From assembly GCA_963773335.1 (NCBI GenBank), contig CAVZAT010000002.1, forward strand, positions 496,001-560,000: 64,000 nucleotides of DNA, written 5' to 3'. Every line of letters begins with the position of its first letter. The first letter of the stretch is position 1. The translations under genes and the position numbers were made by a program. Below the pieces are notes generated by a model, which saw only the letters and a program-made list of their open reading frames with translations, was not told the DNA's origin and searched no databases. Positions 19,775 through 30,272 of the stretch are shown piece by piece. The DNA is from UBA4742 sp963773335 (GTDB lineage: Bacteria > Actinomycetota > Acidimicrobiia > Acidimicrobiales > Acidimicrobilacustridaceae).

Positions 19775-22700
19775 CCGTCCGGGTTGAAGCTCAGCCCCAG
19801 TCGCTCTCGGACAGGATCGGAGACCCAGTCGTGGTGGTTGCCGATGATGTCCTTGACCGCCTCCCAGGGACCGGGCCCGAAGCTGGGCCACACCGGGTGA
19901 CCGCCCACGATCGTGTTCTCCATGATGACGTAGGAGCCGACCGGCACGTGGTGGAAGTACGTGTCGAACTCGCGGATCATGCGGTTGGCCGAGCCGCTGG
20001 TGCCGAGCACGACCAGGGCGCGGGCCTCGTCGCCGTCGCCGACGATGGCGTCGACGGCCCGTTTGGTCTCCTCGCCGTGGGTGGCCATGACCCGGTAGTG
20101 GAGGCGAGGGTGCTGGGGCAGATCGGGCTGCTCGCGATCGTCGATGGAGAGCACCTGACCGTGGCCTACCAGCTCGCAGAGGCTGGCGAAGAAGATCGCC
20201 TGGCCGCCGTTTCCGGTTCGTTGCTCGATGATCCAGTCCGGCCGGATCTCACTGATGATCTGCTGATACATGAGCAGGTCGCCAGGTGACTTGTTGAGAC
20301 GCAGCCCGAGCCAGTCGGTCTTGCGCCAGCCCTGGTTGCGCCAGTACGCCTCGGTATAGGCCAGCTTGAGATCCTCGGGGATCGGCTCGGGTGTCTTGGG
20401 CCGGCCGTCGGGATCATCGGGTTGCCATTTCTTGAAGAACTGCACCGCGGTGGTTCGTCGGGACCTGGTGCGACAGGCCTCGGAGAACATCGTCCCGACG
20501 TAGTGGATCTTCTTGTTGGGTCCTCTGAAACCTCGTCCGCGCATGTCCGCGAACTGGCGGAAGTAGGAACTGATCCGGTCGCGGCGCTCCTGCGCATCCT
20601 CGACGTTGGTGGTGGTCCCGCCGTGGAGCTGGTGAAACGATCCTTCGCCCAGGATGGAGACCTCGCTCACACCGGGCGTGGCGCCGAGGCGCTCGTAGAA
20701 CTCGAGGTTGGCGAAGCCCCCGCCGGCCACCAGGAAGCTCTCGTCGAACGTGCCGACCTGTTCGAGCAGCTTGCGGGGGACGAACAGACAGTTGCTCTCC
20801 CACACGCCGTCGAACCAGTCGCGGCCGCCGATGAAGTGGCCGATCTCGAAGAGCCGGTAGCCGTTGGTGGGCCAGTAGATCTGGCGCAGGAGCTCGTCCT
20901 CGTACTCCTGGTCGTAGCCGTCGGCGATCACGTCCGGCTGTTGGCCCGGACCGAGGTACCACTGCTGGGTGGTGACCACGGCCGGGTCGTACAGTTCGAT
21001 GCCGGCCATGCCCCACCGGAGCACGCCCGGCGTCAGCACGTGTGCCCCGTCGATCATGATCCCCACCACCTTTCCGGAGGTGGCGGCCAGGCCGCGGTTG
21101 AGGGCGAAGACCGGTGATGACGGCGCGTCGTCACCCATGTCCAGAAATCGGAACTGCGGTCCGAAGCTGCGGACGAAGGCCTCGTCCAACCGTTGATCGG
21201 GGTCCGAGCCGTTGTCGACCACGATGACCTCGTACTCGAGGCCCTCGATACCCTCCTGGTAGGACCGGCTGAGCGAGTGCAGCGTCCGGTGTGCCTCGCG
21301 ACCCATGTTGTAGAAGACCACCACCATGGACAGGTCGACCTCGCCGACCGTGGCCGGGCTGAGCAGCGGCGCGCCGACCGCTCGCGAGGGCCGGCCCAGT
21401 TCCTCGTCCGTGGGCCGTCCGGAGCGGTGGGGATCGGTCACGGTGGCCGGTCTCTCGGCCAGCTTGCGCCACCAGGCGCCAGCCCAGTCGATGTGCTCCA
21501 GCGGTTCGTCCACCCCCCGTCGGGCTCGGAACTCGTCCACCGCCTGGTGGCAGGCGTCCTCGACGTAGTCGTCGACCACCACCACGCCGCCGATGGCCAA
21601 CTTGTCGTAGAGCTCGTCGAGGATGTCGCTCACCGACTCGCCCTGGTCGTCGCCGATGCGCAGCAGGGCGATCTGCTCGATGGGCACCTCAGGCAGGGTC
21701 TCGATCAGGTCGCCTTCCACGAAGCGCACCCGATCGTCGAGCAGATCGAACCGGTCGAAGCCGTCGCGCACCATGTTCAGATCGGCGCGCAGCAGCGGGA
21801 ACCCGGCGCCGCCGCCGGGCACAGGGAGGTCCTTGTCGTCGTTGAGGGGAACGCCGATGTCGGCGCGGGGCGAGCCCCGGAAGGCGTCGACCACCCACAC
21901 CTGCCGGTGGTTCATGAACCAGGCATCCAGGTAGCCCCGCAGGAAGATGGCGCCGCCACCCCGCCCCGTGCCGCACTCGACCAGGTCACCGGGCACGCTC
22001 TCGGCACGAACCAGGTCGAGGGCCCGTTCGAGGTGGTCGATGCGGACCCGGCCCATGGTCGTCCACGGGAAGTAGGACACGAGTTGGTCGGACTCGTCAC
22101 GCAGGCGACCGGCGCGTCGTAGGGCGGTCAGGACCTCGGCGTCGCGTCGAAGCAGCCGAAGTGGATCGGCGATCTGGATGGGCGACGGGCGCGAGCCCTC
22201 CTCGAGGTGGCGGACCAGCTGTTGGATGCGCAGTTCGTTCTCGATGTAGTGCTCGTCGAGCAGGGCGCCCTTGAGCAGGTTCAGGTAGCGGTGGGCACCG
22301 GCGTCGACCTGCCGTTCGCGCATTGCGAACACGCTCTGCTGGAAGACGGCGGCGCGCAGGCGGATGTCCTCGGACAGCTCCAGCAGGTCGCCGCGCCCCT
22401 CGGCGCTCTCGAGCCGATCGAGGACGGCGGCCAACGCCGGCTGGCGAGCCAGTCGCTCCTCCTCGACCACGATGGCCAGGCCGAAGTAGATGGGCAGCAC
22501 CACGCGGCGCAGTGGTTTGTCGTGCTCGGCCATCCAGTCCTCGAGACCGGTCATGACCCCATTGCGGGGCCCGCCTTCCTCGATGGCGTTGTGGAGCTGG
22601 GGGTTCATCCCGCCCGCATTGAGCAGCCGCTTCTTGTCCGGCGACATGCCTCGCTGGTCGTAGGGCTGGCGGTATTCCTCCGGGATCGTCTCGGGTCCGT

Positions 22701-23103
22701 AGTAGAGGTCCCGACGCCCGTAGGGCCACAACACGTCGTGCAGGATCATCACCGGCAGGGGCGCCCCGGCGTCTTTGGCCACCTTCGTCAGGGCCGTCAG
22801 CTCGTGGTAGACGGTGTACCAGTTGTGGTCCCCGTCGATCAGGGCGGCGTCCATCGGAGGCAGCCCGGGGAGGACGTTGAGGCTGAGATCGCCGTGGAAG
22901 ACATATCGGCCGGGGAATCGGCGCTCGTGCTCGCTGGGATCGAAACCGGGAACCGGGTCGATGACGTGCAGCTCGGTGTCAGGTCCGAGCCGGTCCAACA
23001 TCTGGACCGTGTTCTCTCCCCTGAGGGCACCGATCTCGACGACACGCTCGCAGTCGCAAGCGTCGAGGACGGGCGCGACGGCCAACTCCCAGAACGGAAA
23101 CAT
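19753..23103 (-). CDS. Four-domain fusion: methyltransferase, TylF-type methyltransferase, GT2, CmcI-like domain
   Basis: An uninterrupted 1116-residue frame, the longest convincing protein in the window. Residues about 10-230 form a class I methyltransferase (VVEIGALRGENTVQML, ALIDGDHNWYTVYHEL). Residues 355-560 are a MycF/TylF-type sugar O-methyltransferase (VPGDLVECGTGRGGGAIFL, RFVEGDLIETLP, GGVVVVDDYVEDACHQAVDE). Residues 585-870 are a GT-A glycosyltransferase (SMVVVFYNMGREAHRTLHSL, GIMIDGAHV). Residues 930-1116 resemble the CmcI/rhamnosyl O-methyltransferase family (LNKSPGDLLMYQQIISEIRP, YVIMENTIVGGHP). The ATG at 23103 (MFPFWEL) is chosen because upstream codons look non-coding and lie in the divergent promoter gap; an in-frame extension to 23286 would overlap the divergent gene. 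Probably transfers a sugar and methylates it several times. The 142-bp divergent gap to the PhyH gene should hold both promoters. Confidence 0.82.
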   Translation of the reverse strand: MFPFWELAVAPVLDACDCERVVEIGALRGENTVQMLDRLGPDTELHVIDPVPGFDPSEHERRFPGRYVFHGDLSLNVLPGLPPMDAALIDGDHNWYTVYHELTALTKVAKDAGAPLPVMILHDVLWPYGRRDLYYGPETIPEEYRQPYDQRGMSPDKKRLLNAGGMNPQLHNAIEEGGPRNGVMTGLEDWMAEHDKPLRRVVLPIYFGLAIVVEEERLARQPALAAVLDRLESAEGRGDLLELSEDIRLRAAVFQQSVFAMRERQVDAGAHRYLNLLKGALLDEHYIENELRIQQLVRHLEEGSRPSPIQIADPLRLLRRDAEVLTALRRAGRLRDESDQLVSYFPWTTMGRVRIDHLERALDLVRAESVPGDLVECGTGRGGGAIFLRGYLDAWFMNHRQVWVVDAFRGSPRADIGVPLNDDKDLPVPGGGAGFPLLRADLNMVRDGFDRFDLLDDRVRFVEGDLIETLPEVPIEQIALLRIGDDQGESVSDILDELYDKLAIGGVVVVDDYVEDACHQAVDEFRARRGVDEPLEHIDWAGAWWRKLAERPATVTDPHRSGRPTDEELGRPSRAVGAPLLSPATVGEVDLSMVVVFYNMGREAHRTLHSLSRSYQEGIEGLEYEVIVVDNGSDPDQRLDEAFVRSFGPQFRFLDMGDDAPSSPVFALNRGLAATSGKVVGIMIDGAHVLTPGVLRWGMAGIELYDPAVVTTQQWYLGPGQQPDVIADGYDQEYEDELLRQIYWPTNGYRLFEIGHFIGGRDWFDGVWESNCLFVPRKLLEQVGTFDESFLVAGGGFANLEFYERLGATPGVSEVSILGEGSFHQLHGGTTTNVEDAQERRDRISSYFRQFADMRGRGFRGPNKKIHYVGTMFSEACRTRSRRTTAVQFFKKWQPDDPDGRPKTPEPIPEDLKLAYTEAYWRNQGWRKTDWLGLRLNKSPGDLLMYQQIISEIRPDWIIEQRTGNGGQAIFFASLCELVGHGQVLSIDDREQPDLPQHPRLHYRVMATHGEETKRAVDAIVGDGDEARALVVLGTSGSANRMIREFDTYFHHVPVGSYVIMENTIVGGHPVWPSFGPGPWEAVKDIIGNHHDWVSDPVRERLGLSFNPDGYLKRVR

Positions 23104-23245
23104 TCCCCTGGAATTCCCTTCGATCCGGATCCTGGACCACTGGACGGTAGCAGGGTGCCGCGGCATGGTCGGCCGCGCTGGATCCAGCCCGCGATGCCTA
23201 AGATGGCCGATGTCGGCCATCTGCCTCGCCTCGTTGGAGCACGGA

Positions 23246-24313
23246 ATGAACCACGAGTGGCTCTTCCTCAAGATGAGGTCGTCCAACGACCTCCTGGGGG
23301 ACCCAACCGCACTGCGGGAGCGGATGGCCGAGGACAGCTATCTCTACTTCCATCGGGTGCTCGATCCGCAGAAGGTCCTCGGCCTGCGCCAGGCGATCCT
23401 CGAGGTGCTGGCCCGGAAGGGGTGGATCAAGGGCTTCTTGTCCCTCCAGGCGGGAATGGCCATCTGTCGGCCCGTGCACGAGAGCATGGCCGAGTACGCC
23501 CCGACCTACGACGCGATCCAGCGGCTCGAGAAGTTCCATTCGTTGGCCCACGACCCCGACCTGTTGGCCATCATGGGTCAGGTGCTGGGCGAGACGGCCT
23601 TTCCGCATCCGCTCAAGATCTGTCGCTTGGGCTTCCCCGAGCACTACGAGGCGTCCACACCGCCCCACCAGGACTTCCCCAACAACCAGGGCACCGAATC
23701 GCTCACCGCGGCCTGGATCCCGGTGGGTGACGTGCCCATGGATCTGGGCGGCGTGGCCATCCTCCGGGGCTCGCACCGGTGGGGCCTGCTGCCCCTGCCG
23801 CCCACATGGGCCCAGGTCGCCGCCAGGCCCAGGTGCCTGAACGCATGCTCGAGGAGCTGCGATGGGTCACCACCGACTACGCCTGCGGCGACGTCCTTCT
23901 GCTTCCCCTCGCTCACCGTGCACGCCGCTCTGCACAACGTCACCGAGTTCGACCTCCGGATCTCGGTCGACTACCGCTACCAGCTCGAAGGGCAGCCGCT
24001 CACCGACATCTGCCTCCACCCCCATTTCCAGCGCGTCACGTGGGAGGAGGTCTACCGGGGATGGAAGTCGGATCGGTACCAGTACTACTGGAAGGGACTC
24101 GACTACCAGGTGGTGCCGTTCGAGGACTTTCCGGTCGACCGAGGCTCACGGGAAGGAGGTCGACGAGTCGGCTACACGCCCGATGAGTGGGTGACCATCA
24201 TGACCGTCGACAAGCGCTGGGAAGCCCGCTACCAGCGCCGCCTCGAGCGCCTGGCCGAGGTCACGGGTGAACAAATCGCACCCGAGGTGACGACGGGCGA
24301 GGAGGAGGGCTAA
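23246..24313 (+). CDS. Phytanoyl-CoA dioxygenase (PhyH)-family oxygenase 1 (compensated frame breaks 23800-23880)
   Basis: A non-haem Fe(II)/2-oxoglutarate oxygenase of the PhyH family, usually hydroxylating a small molecule or lipid/sugar intermediate. Seen directly: a metal-binding HxD in PPHQDFPNNQG, then AAWIPVGDVPMDLGGVAIL and RGSHRWGLLPLP. The distal His is in LTVHAALHNVTEFD, and the 2-oxoglutarate Arg is in LRISVDYRYQ. Two opposite frame changes between 23800 and 23880 leave a scrambled stretch of about 25 residues. ATG 23246 starts MNHEWLFLKMRSS. About 356 residues. It is followed after one base by a second PhyH gene. Confidence 0.78.
   Translation: MNHEWLFLKMRSSNDLLGDPTALRERMAEDSYLYFHRVLDPQKVLGLRQAILEVLARKGWIKGFLSLQAGMAICRPVHESMAEYAPTYDAIQRLEKFHSLAHDPDLLAIMGQVLGETAFPHPLKICRLGFPEHYEASTPPHQDFPNNQGTESLTAAWIPVGDVPMDLGGVAILRGSHRWGLLPLPPTWAQVAARPRCLNACSRSCDGSPPTTPAATSFCFPSLTVHAALHNVTEFDLRISVDYRYQLEGQPLTDICLHPHFQRVTWEEVYRGWKSDRYQYYWKGLDYQVVPFEDFPVDRGSREGGRRVGYTPDEWVTIMTVDKRWEARYQRRLERLAEVTGEQIAPEVTTGEEEG
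24301..24309 (+). promoter_or_regulatory. Strong ribosome binding site inside the end of the upstream gene
   Basis: GGAGGAGGG ends five bases before the ATG at 24315. It encodes the last acidic residues of the upstream oxygenase. It fixes the start of the downstream PhyH gene and ties translation of the two together. Confidence 0.7.
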
Positions 24314-24314
24314 G

Positions 24315-24998
24315 ATGCCAAGCGACGAGCCTCTGGTCACCCCTTCGCTCAGCCCTCAGGAGCGCAAGTTCTTCGAGACGTTCGGGTTCCTGCGCCTCCC
24401 GGGTCTGGTGGCCGACGACATCGACGCCATCAGCGACGCCTTCGACGAGGTGTTCGCGGCCCAGACCGCCTACGAGACATTCGAGCAGGTGCACTTCGAG
24501 CAGCGTCGCCTGTCGATCCCCTTCTTCCTCGAGTACCACCCTCGCCTCAAGGAGCTCGAGAGCGATCCACGCATCCTGGGCGTGGTCACGTCGCTGATGG
24601 GTCCCGAGTTCCGCTACCGCCAGGCCGACGGCAACGTGCTGCACTGCGACACCTCCTGGCACTGCGACATCTACGACTCACCCCTCGAGCGGTTCCACAT
24701 CAAGCTCTTCTTCTACCTCGATCGTCTCGATGCGGGCAGCGGAGCCCTACGGGTGATCCCGGGCAGCAACGACTACGTCAGCTCCTACGCCCACAACCTG
24801 CGCGCCGACCTCGCACCGTGGAGCGAGGTCGAGAACCGCTTCGGTGTGACGCCCGAGCAGATCCCGTCGTTTGCAATCGACAACGAGCCCGGCGACGTGA
24901 TCGTCGGGAACTACCGCACGCTCCACGCCACCTTCGGTGGCGTCGAGGGACGGCGCCTGTTCACCATGAACTACGGGGAGCCGCTGCCGGAAGAGTGA
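24315..24998 (+). CDS. PhyH-family oxygenase 2
   Basis: An intact 227-residue Fe(II)/2-oxoglutarate oxygenase. It starts with the common PhyH helix (ERKFFETFGFLRLPGLV). The iron HxD is in SWHCDIYDSP, followed by RFHIKLFFYLDRLD and GSGALRVIPGSND. The distal His is in YRTLHATFGG with the co-substrate Arg in VEGRRLFTMNYGE. It differs clearly from the other PhyH proteins here and is the smallest. It is paired with oxygenase 1, so the two may act on the same substrate in sequence. Substrate not known. Confidence 0.85.
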   Translation: MPSDEPLVTPSLSPQERKFFETFGFLRLPGLVADDIDAISDAFDEVFAAQTAYETFEQVHFEQRRLSIPFFLEYHPRLKELESDPRILGVVTSLMGPEFRYRQADGNVLHCDTSWHCDIYDSPLERFHIKLFFYLDRLDAGSGALRVIPGSNDYVSSYAHNLRADLAPWSEVENRFGVTPEQIPSFAIDNEPGDVIVGNYRTLHATFGGVEGRRLFTMNYGEPLPEE

Positions 24999-25049
24999 GC
25001 CGGTGTGGTCACGACCAGCGGCGCCGGTCGACGCGCCGGGATGATCGCC

Positions 25050-27649
25050 TCAGGGCAGCTCGGCCGGAGTGGCCTGATCGTTGATGCGCTGGCGGGGCCT
25101 CGACACGGGCGAATCGAGATCCCAGGCGTTCTCGACCATCAACGAACGCAGCGACCCGCCCAGAGCCGTGGTGCAGACGTCGAAGGGGTCGTCGACGCGG
25201 AAGGTGCCCGGACCCAGATCGCGCAACCTGGGGGCCTGGAGGTGCCAGTCGTGGTGGAAGCCCTGGTCGCGCAGGTCGGCGACGGTGGCGAACCAGGTGG
25301 CGTAGTCGTGGGCGAGCTCGAGGCTCACCGGGAAGGCCCGCCCTCGGGCGGGCATCAGAGCGTGCTGGACCCGCAGCACGGTGTCCGAGCGCGTCGTCCT
25401 GGACGAGACCCAACCGCCTCGATCAGGTAGCGCGCGGATCTCGTCCAGGAACAGCTTCCAGCTCACCGGGAGGCACCATCAGCTCGGGCAGGATCTGGAC
25501 GGTGAGCATGGACAATGGCCAGCGGGCCGGATCGGCGTGGACGTCCTCCACGAACCGCTCGTAGAAGTCGATCTCGCGCTGGCCGGTCTCGGCGTGCACG
25601 TAGGTGGCGATCTGGCGGAGCACCCCGAAGTTCTCGAACACGTAGTAGGCGTAGGTGAGCCGGTTCATCTGCTCCCACTCGGCCCGGGTGAAGCTGGTGG
25701 TCTCGGTGACCTCCTCACCGGGGAGGGCGGTGATGCCGTTCTCCTCGCGGTACTCGGGTTCGTTCATGGGGCTGTTGGTCAGCAGAAGGGTCGAGTGGAT
25801 GGCCACCCGCACGGCCCGGCTGATGCACTCCTGGAGGTCGTTGCGGAACGTCTCGGGGGTGGAGCCGGGCAGGCCCATCATGATGTCGACCATCATGGGC
25901 AGGTCGTTGCGCCGGAACTCGCCGGACAGCTCGTGGTACTTCTCGACCTTGATGTTCTTGCGGCGGATCGTGGTGAGTGTGCCTGGGTCGAAGGTCTGCA
26001 TCGACATCTTGCCCTCGGCCACGATGCCGGCCTCGGTGAAGATCTCGATGATGCTCGACAGGTGCTTGACCGTGTTCTTGGCGTAGTTGTTGCCGATGAA
26101 CCTGGGGTAGCCGTAGGTGGCCTTGAGGTCGGCGATCTTCTGGGCGATCTCGACGTCACGCTCGAAGATGCCGAAGTTGGCGTCGGCGATCCCCACCGTC
26201 TCGAAGTTGTGGACCGCGCACCACTCCAGCTCGGCGAAGATGCGGTCCAGGTCGAACTTGCGCACCCGGGACAGGGTGGCCGAGCCCCAGTCGCAGAAGG
26301 TGCAGCCGTAGGGGCAGCCCCGGTTGGTCTCCATGATCACGGCCCCGCTCGGGCCGGCCGGGATGAAGCCGTCGTAGAGGCCGGTCAGGATGGGCGAGGG
26401 CACGGCGTCGAGGTCCCCGATGCGCTCCCGGTCGGCGGTCTGCACCACCCGGTCACCCAGCCGGAACGACAGTCCCGGCACGTCCCCCAGCACGGCCAGG
26501 TCGGCGGGGCCGTCGCCCACCGCACCCCGCAGGGCCGGCCAGCATGTGGGTGAAGGTGGCCTCGCCTTCGCCGTGGACGGCCACGTCCACGTGGGGGTTG
26601 GCCGCGAAGAACCGCTCCACGTCACCGAGGTACTTCGGGGTGTTGGGGCCGCCGTGCACGGTGACGTGGTGAGGGCCTCGCTCCTTGACCATGGCCGACT
26701 GGGCCGAGGTTGTAGGTCGGTGGACCAGATGTAGTTCGAGAACAGGAACGATGGCCGGGGGACCCGCTCGCGCCATGCACTCGAGGCCGGGATGGGTCCC
26801 AGAACAGGCGGGGCCGGAAGTCGAACGACTGCTCCAGCGCGCCGCGCTGCGTGGTCCTTGGCCGCGGCGATGACCATGGCCAGCGAGGCGGGCAGGCCCG
26901 GACCAGCTGTTGTGCGCGCCGATCACCCTGACCCGGTCCGCTCGGCGCCGGCCGCGGCATCGTGCTCGGCCTCGAGGCGGTCGAACTCGTCGTTCACCCG
27001 GGCCTGGCGGCGCATGCCGTCGCGCATGGACTCGGCCTGGCGGCTCTCGCGGGCATGGACGGGGTTGTCGGGGTCGAAGGGGACCAGCAGCCCGGCGCCG
27101 GCCAGGCGAGCGGCCAGGCCGGCGAATTCGGCAGAGGTCAGAGCGTCCGGCCCCAGAAGCCGGGCGCTGGTCTGGCTCGGCCTCGTCCACGGTGCTGGGC
27201 ACGGTCAGGGCGTGGGCGGCCGAGGATCTCGTCGGCCGCCGAGCCGGATCCGGGCCACGCCGTCGTGATCCAGGTAGGCGAATCCGTCTGGCGTCGAAGC
27301 CAGCAGGAACGGCGCCACCAGCGTCTGACGCGGTCGACGGTCGATCGCCGACCGGCGGCGGCGGTCGGTCGACGCGACCGCTCGGGCCGGTCCGGCTCCG
27401 CCGTGGCGTCGTCCTCCGCCAGGCCAGCAGCCGCGGCTGGCGCAGGGCGCCGAGCAGGCGACGTCGGCGGTCTTGTCGGACGATGCCCGCGGCCAGGGCT
27501 GTCGACGGCACCGCAGCTCGCGAGAGTCCGAGTGGGATCTCGGGTTCGTCGCCGTAGCGGGGCAGGACGACGCCTTGCGCCTTGACCGCGACGGCCAACG
27601 AGCCCGTGGCTCGGAGCCGGGTGTCGGAATCGGGGTTGGTGAGCGTCAT
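25050..27649 (-). CDS. B12-binding-type radical SAM protein, tandem copy A (multiple frame breaks)
   Basis: Radical SAM enzymes of this type use a 4Fe-4S cluster, SAM and usually cobalamin for methylation, cyclisation or rearrangement at unactivated carbons. The cluster motif CxxxCxxC is in NRGCPYGCTFCDWGS (about 26290-26320). Upstream, HVTVHGGPNTPKYLGD and HVDVAVHGEGEATF are typical of B12-binding-type N-domains. Downstream come GNNYAKNTVKHLS, VAEGKMSMQTFDPGT and NSPMNEPEYREENG. The end is SPVSRPRQRINDQ. The region from 25470 to 26530 is one frame; the 5' half is broken many times. ATG 27649 begins MTLTNPDSD and overlaps the probable stop of copy B. Length would be about 865 residues, as in the other copies. 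Confidence 0.75.
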
Positions 27650-30272
27650 GTGCAGCCCCTGCTCAGGTCGGAGGACGTGGCGCGGCTCGGCGGGCGCGGC
27701 CTGACGAGGTCGTGACACCGGCGAGCTCATGTCCCAGGCGTTGTCGTAGTAGTTGATCCACGCGCACGGCGAAGCCCAGCTCCACGCCGCAGCTGTTGAG
27801 GGGGTCATCGACGCGCCAGCTGGCCGGGGCCGAACGTCGCAGACGGGGCCTGACCAGCACATGCCAGTCGTGGTAGTGGCCCTGGTCGCGCAGCTCGCTC
27901 GACCGCCCGGTGCCAGGCCACGTAGTCGTGCTCCAGCCTCAGCTCGACGGGGAAGCGACGTCCCCGGGCCGGGATCAGCGCGTGCTGAACGGCCAGCACC
28001 GTGTCCAAGGCTGTCGTCGTCGGCGATGCCGACCACCTCGATCAGGTAGTCGTGGACCTCGGCCAGGAACCAGGCCCAGCTCACGGGCGGGACCATCACC
28101 TCGGGCAGCACCTGCAGTGGCCACGGTCAGGGCCGGCCAGCGTTCGGGCTCGGCCGGGCGTCATCCACCAGGCTGGGCGTAGAAGTCGATCTCGCGCACG
28201 GCCCGTCTCGGGCGGACGTAGGCTGGCCACCTGGCGCAGCACCCCGAAGTTCTCGAACAGGTAGAAGGCGTTGCGGAGCCGCATCATCTCGGCGTACTCG
28301 TCGCGGGTGTAGGAGGCCGTCTGCTCGAGCTCCTGGCCGGGCTCGGCCACGATCCCGTGCTCGGCTCGATACGACGGGCTCGTTCATCGGGCTGTTGGGC
28401 AGGAGCACGGTCGGGTAGGCGGCGGCCGCGCAGGTCCCGGTCGATGCACGACTGCAGGTCGTCGCGGAACGACGCCGGGGTGGACCCGGGCAGGCCGACC
28501 ATGAGCTCGACGGCCAGCGGCAGGCCGGTTGCGTCGGAACTCCACGGCCAGGTCGTGGTAGCGCTCCACCTTGATGTTCTTGCGCCGGATGGTGAGCAGC
28601 GTGTCCGTGTCGAAGCTCTGCATGGACATCTTGCCCTCGGCCACGATGCCAGCCTCGGTGAACATCTCGATGATGCTTGCGACAGGTGCTTGACCGTGTT
28701 CTTGGCGTAGTTGTTGCCCACCACCTTGGGGTAAGCCGTGCTCGGCCTTGAGCGTCGGCGATGTGCTCGGCGATGGCTACGTCACGCTCGAAGATGCCGA
28801 AGTTGGCGTCGGCGATGCCCGATGCCGAGGTGGTGCTCGGCGCACCAGTCGAGCTCGGCGAACACCCGGTCCAGGTCGAACTGGCGGATGCGCGAGAGGG
28901 TGGCGGAACCCCAGTCGCAGAAGGTGCAGCCGTAGGGGCAGCCCCGGTTGGTCTCGAGGATCAGTCCGGCGCGCTCACCTCCCGCCGGGATGAACCCGTC
29001 GAAGAGCCCCGTCAGCACGGGTGAGGGCAGGCTGTCGAGGTCGGCGATGCGATCCCGGGCTGCGGTCTGCACCACGCCGTCGGGGCTGCTCGGAACGAGA
29101 GGCCGGGCACCTCGGCCAGTCCCGACAGGTCGAACGAGCCGTCCGGACGCGTGCCGAGCGCGTCCAGGAGCTCGCAGAAGGTGGCCTCGCCCTCGCCGTG
29201 CACGGCCACGTCGACGTGCGGGTGGTCCCGGAACCAGCGCTCGACGTCGCGCGGGTACTTGGGCGTGTCCGGGCCGCCGTGGATGGTGAGGTGGCGGGGA
29301 TCGCGCTCCTTCACCGCCCTGGAGGAGGCCAGGTTGTCGGCAGTGGACCAGACGTAGTTCGAGAACAGGAAGATGGCCGGGTCGCCCTGCCGCGGCTCGG
29401 GCCAGGCGGGGCGCGTCCCAGCAACAGGCGCGGTCGGAAGTCGTAGCGCTCGGCCAGGCGACCGCCGTCGTGGGCCATGGCCGCGGCCAGCACCATGCCC
29501 AACGAGGCCGGCGGGCTGCGCCCAGGCGTGTGGTAGCCGATCACCCGGGGTTGGCCGACGGCGGCGCTGGCGCGGTCGTGCTCGGCCTCGAGCCGGTCGA
29601 ACTCGGCGTGGACGGCGGCCAGGCGCTGCATGCTGTCGCGCATCTGCTCGGCGCTGCGGATCTCGCGGGCGTGCTCGGGATCGTCCGGATCGAACAGGAC
29701 CAGGATCCCGGCGGCCAGCGCCCGCGTGGATCAGCTCGTCGAAGCGGCGCGCGCTCGAGTGCCTGCCTCGCCCAGCTCGTCGACGTGGCGGGCGTACCCG
29801 GCGGCCACCGTGGTGGCTGCCCCGGAAGGTGGCGGCCAGCGAAGAGCTCGCGGGCCGAGAGGCGGATCCTCACCCGCGCCGTCGTGGTCCACGTGCTCGA
29901 AGCCGTCCGGGCCACAGGCGAGCAGCACGGGTGAGGGCATCACCACCTCGTCGTCCTCGCGCGACTCCGATCGGTCAGGCCGTCGACGGGCGCCACCGGC
30001 TTCTGGCGAGTCCCGGCCCTGGCCTGGGCCTCGGCCTCGGCCGAGCAGGCCCGTGCCGCTCGAGGATGCGCACCACCGCAGGCAGGCTCATCCGTCTGCC
30101 GGGAGCCTGACCGCGGGCCAGCGCCTCGATGGCGGCCAGCGCCTCGAGGTCGAGCGGTACATCGTTCGCCGCGGCCTGGTACCCGGGACGCTGATACCCG
30201 GTCGGACGCACGCAGACCGTGAGGTGTCGGGCGGCACGGCGGCCTCGCGGCGTCGCTGGACACTCGTGTCAT
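27646..30272 (-). CDS. B12-binding-type radical SAM protein, tandem copy B (multiple frame breaks)
   Basis: Second tandem paralog, with the same order of blocks as copy A: N-terminal domain (DVPLDLEALAAIEALARG), B12-type block HLTIHGGPDTPKYPRD, HVDVAVHGEGEATF, cluster motif NRGCPYGCTFCDWGS (about 28910-28950), GEGKMSMQSFDTDTL-like stretch and C-terminal AWDMSSPVSRPRQ. It is the most damaged copy, with no continuous frame longer than about 110 residues. The proposed ATG at 30272 (MTRVSSD) overlaps the probable stop of copy C by ATGA, and its own stop probably overlaps the ATG of copy A the same way. Whether it is a true pseudogene or only badly sequenced cannot be decided here. Confidence 0.65.
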
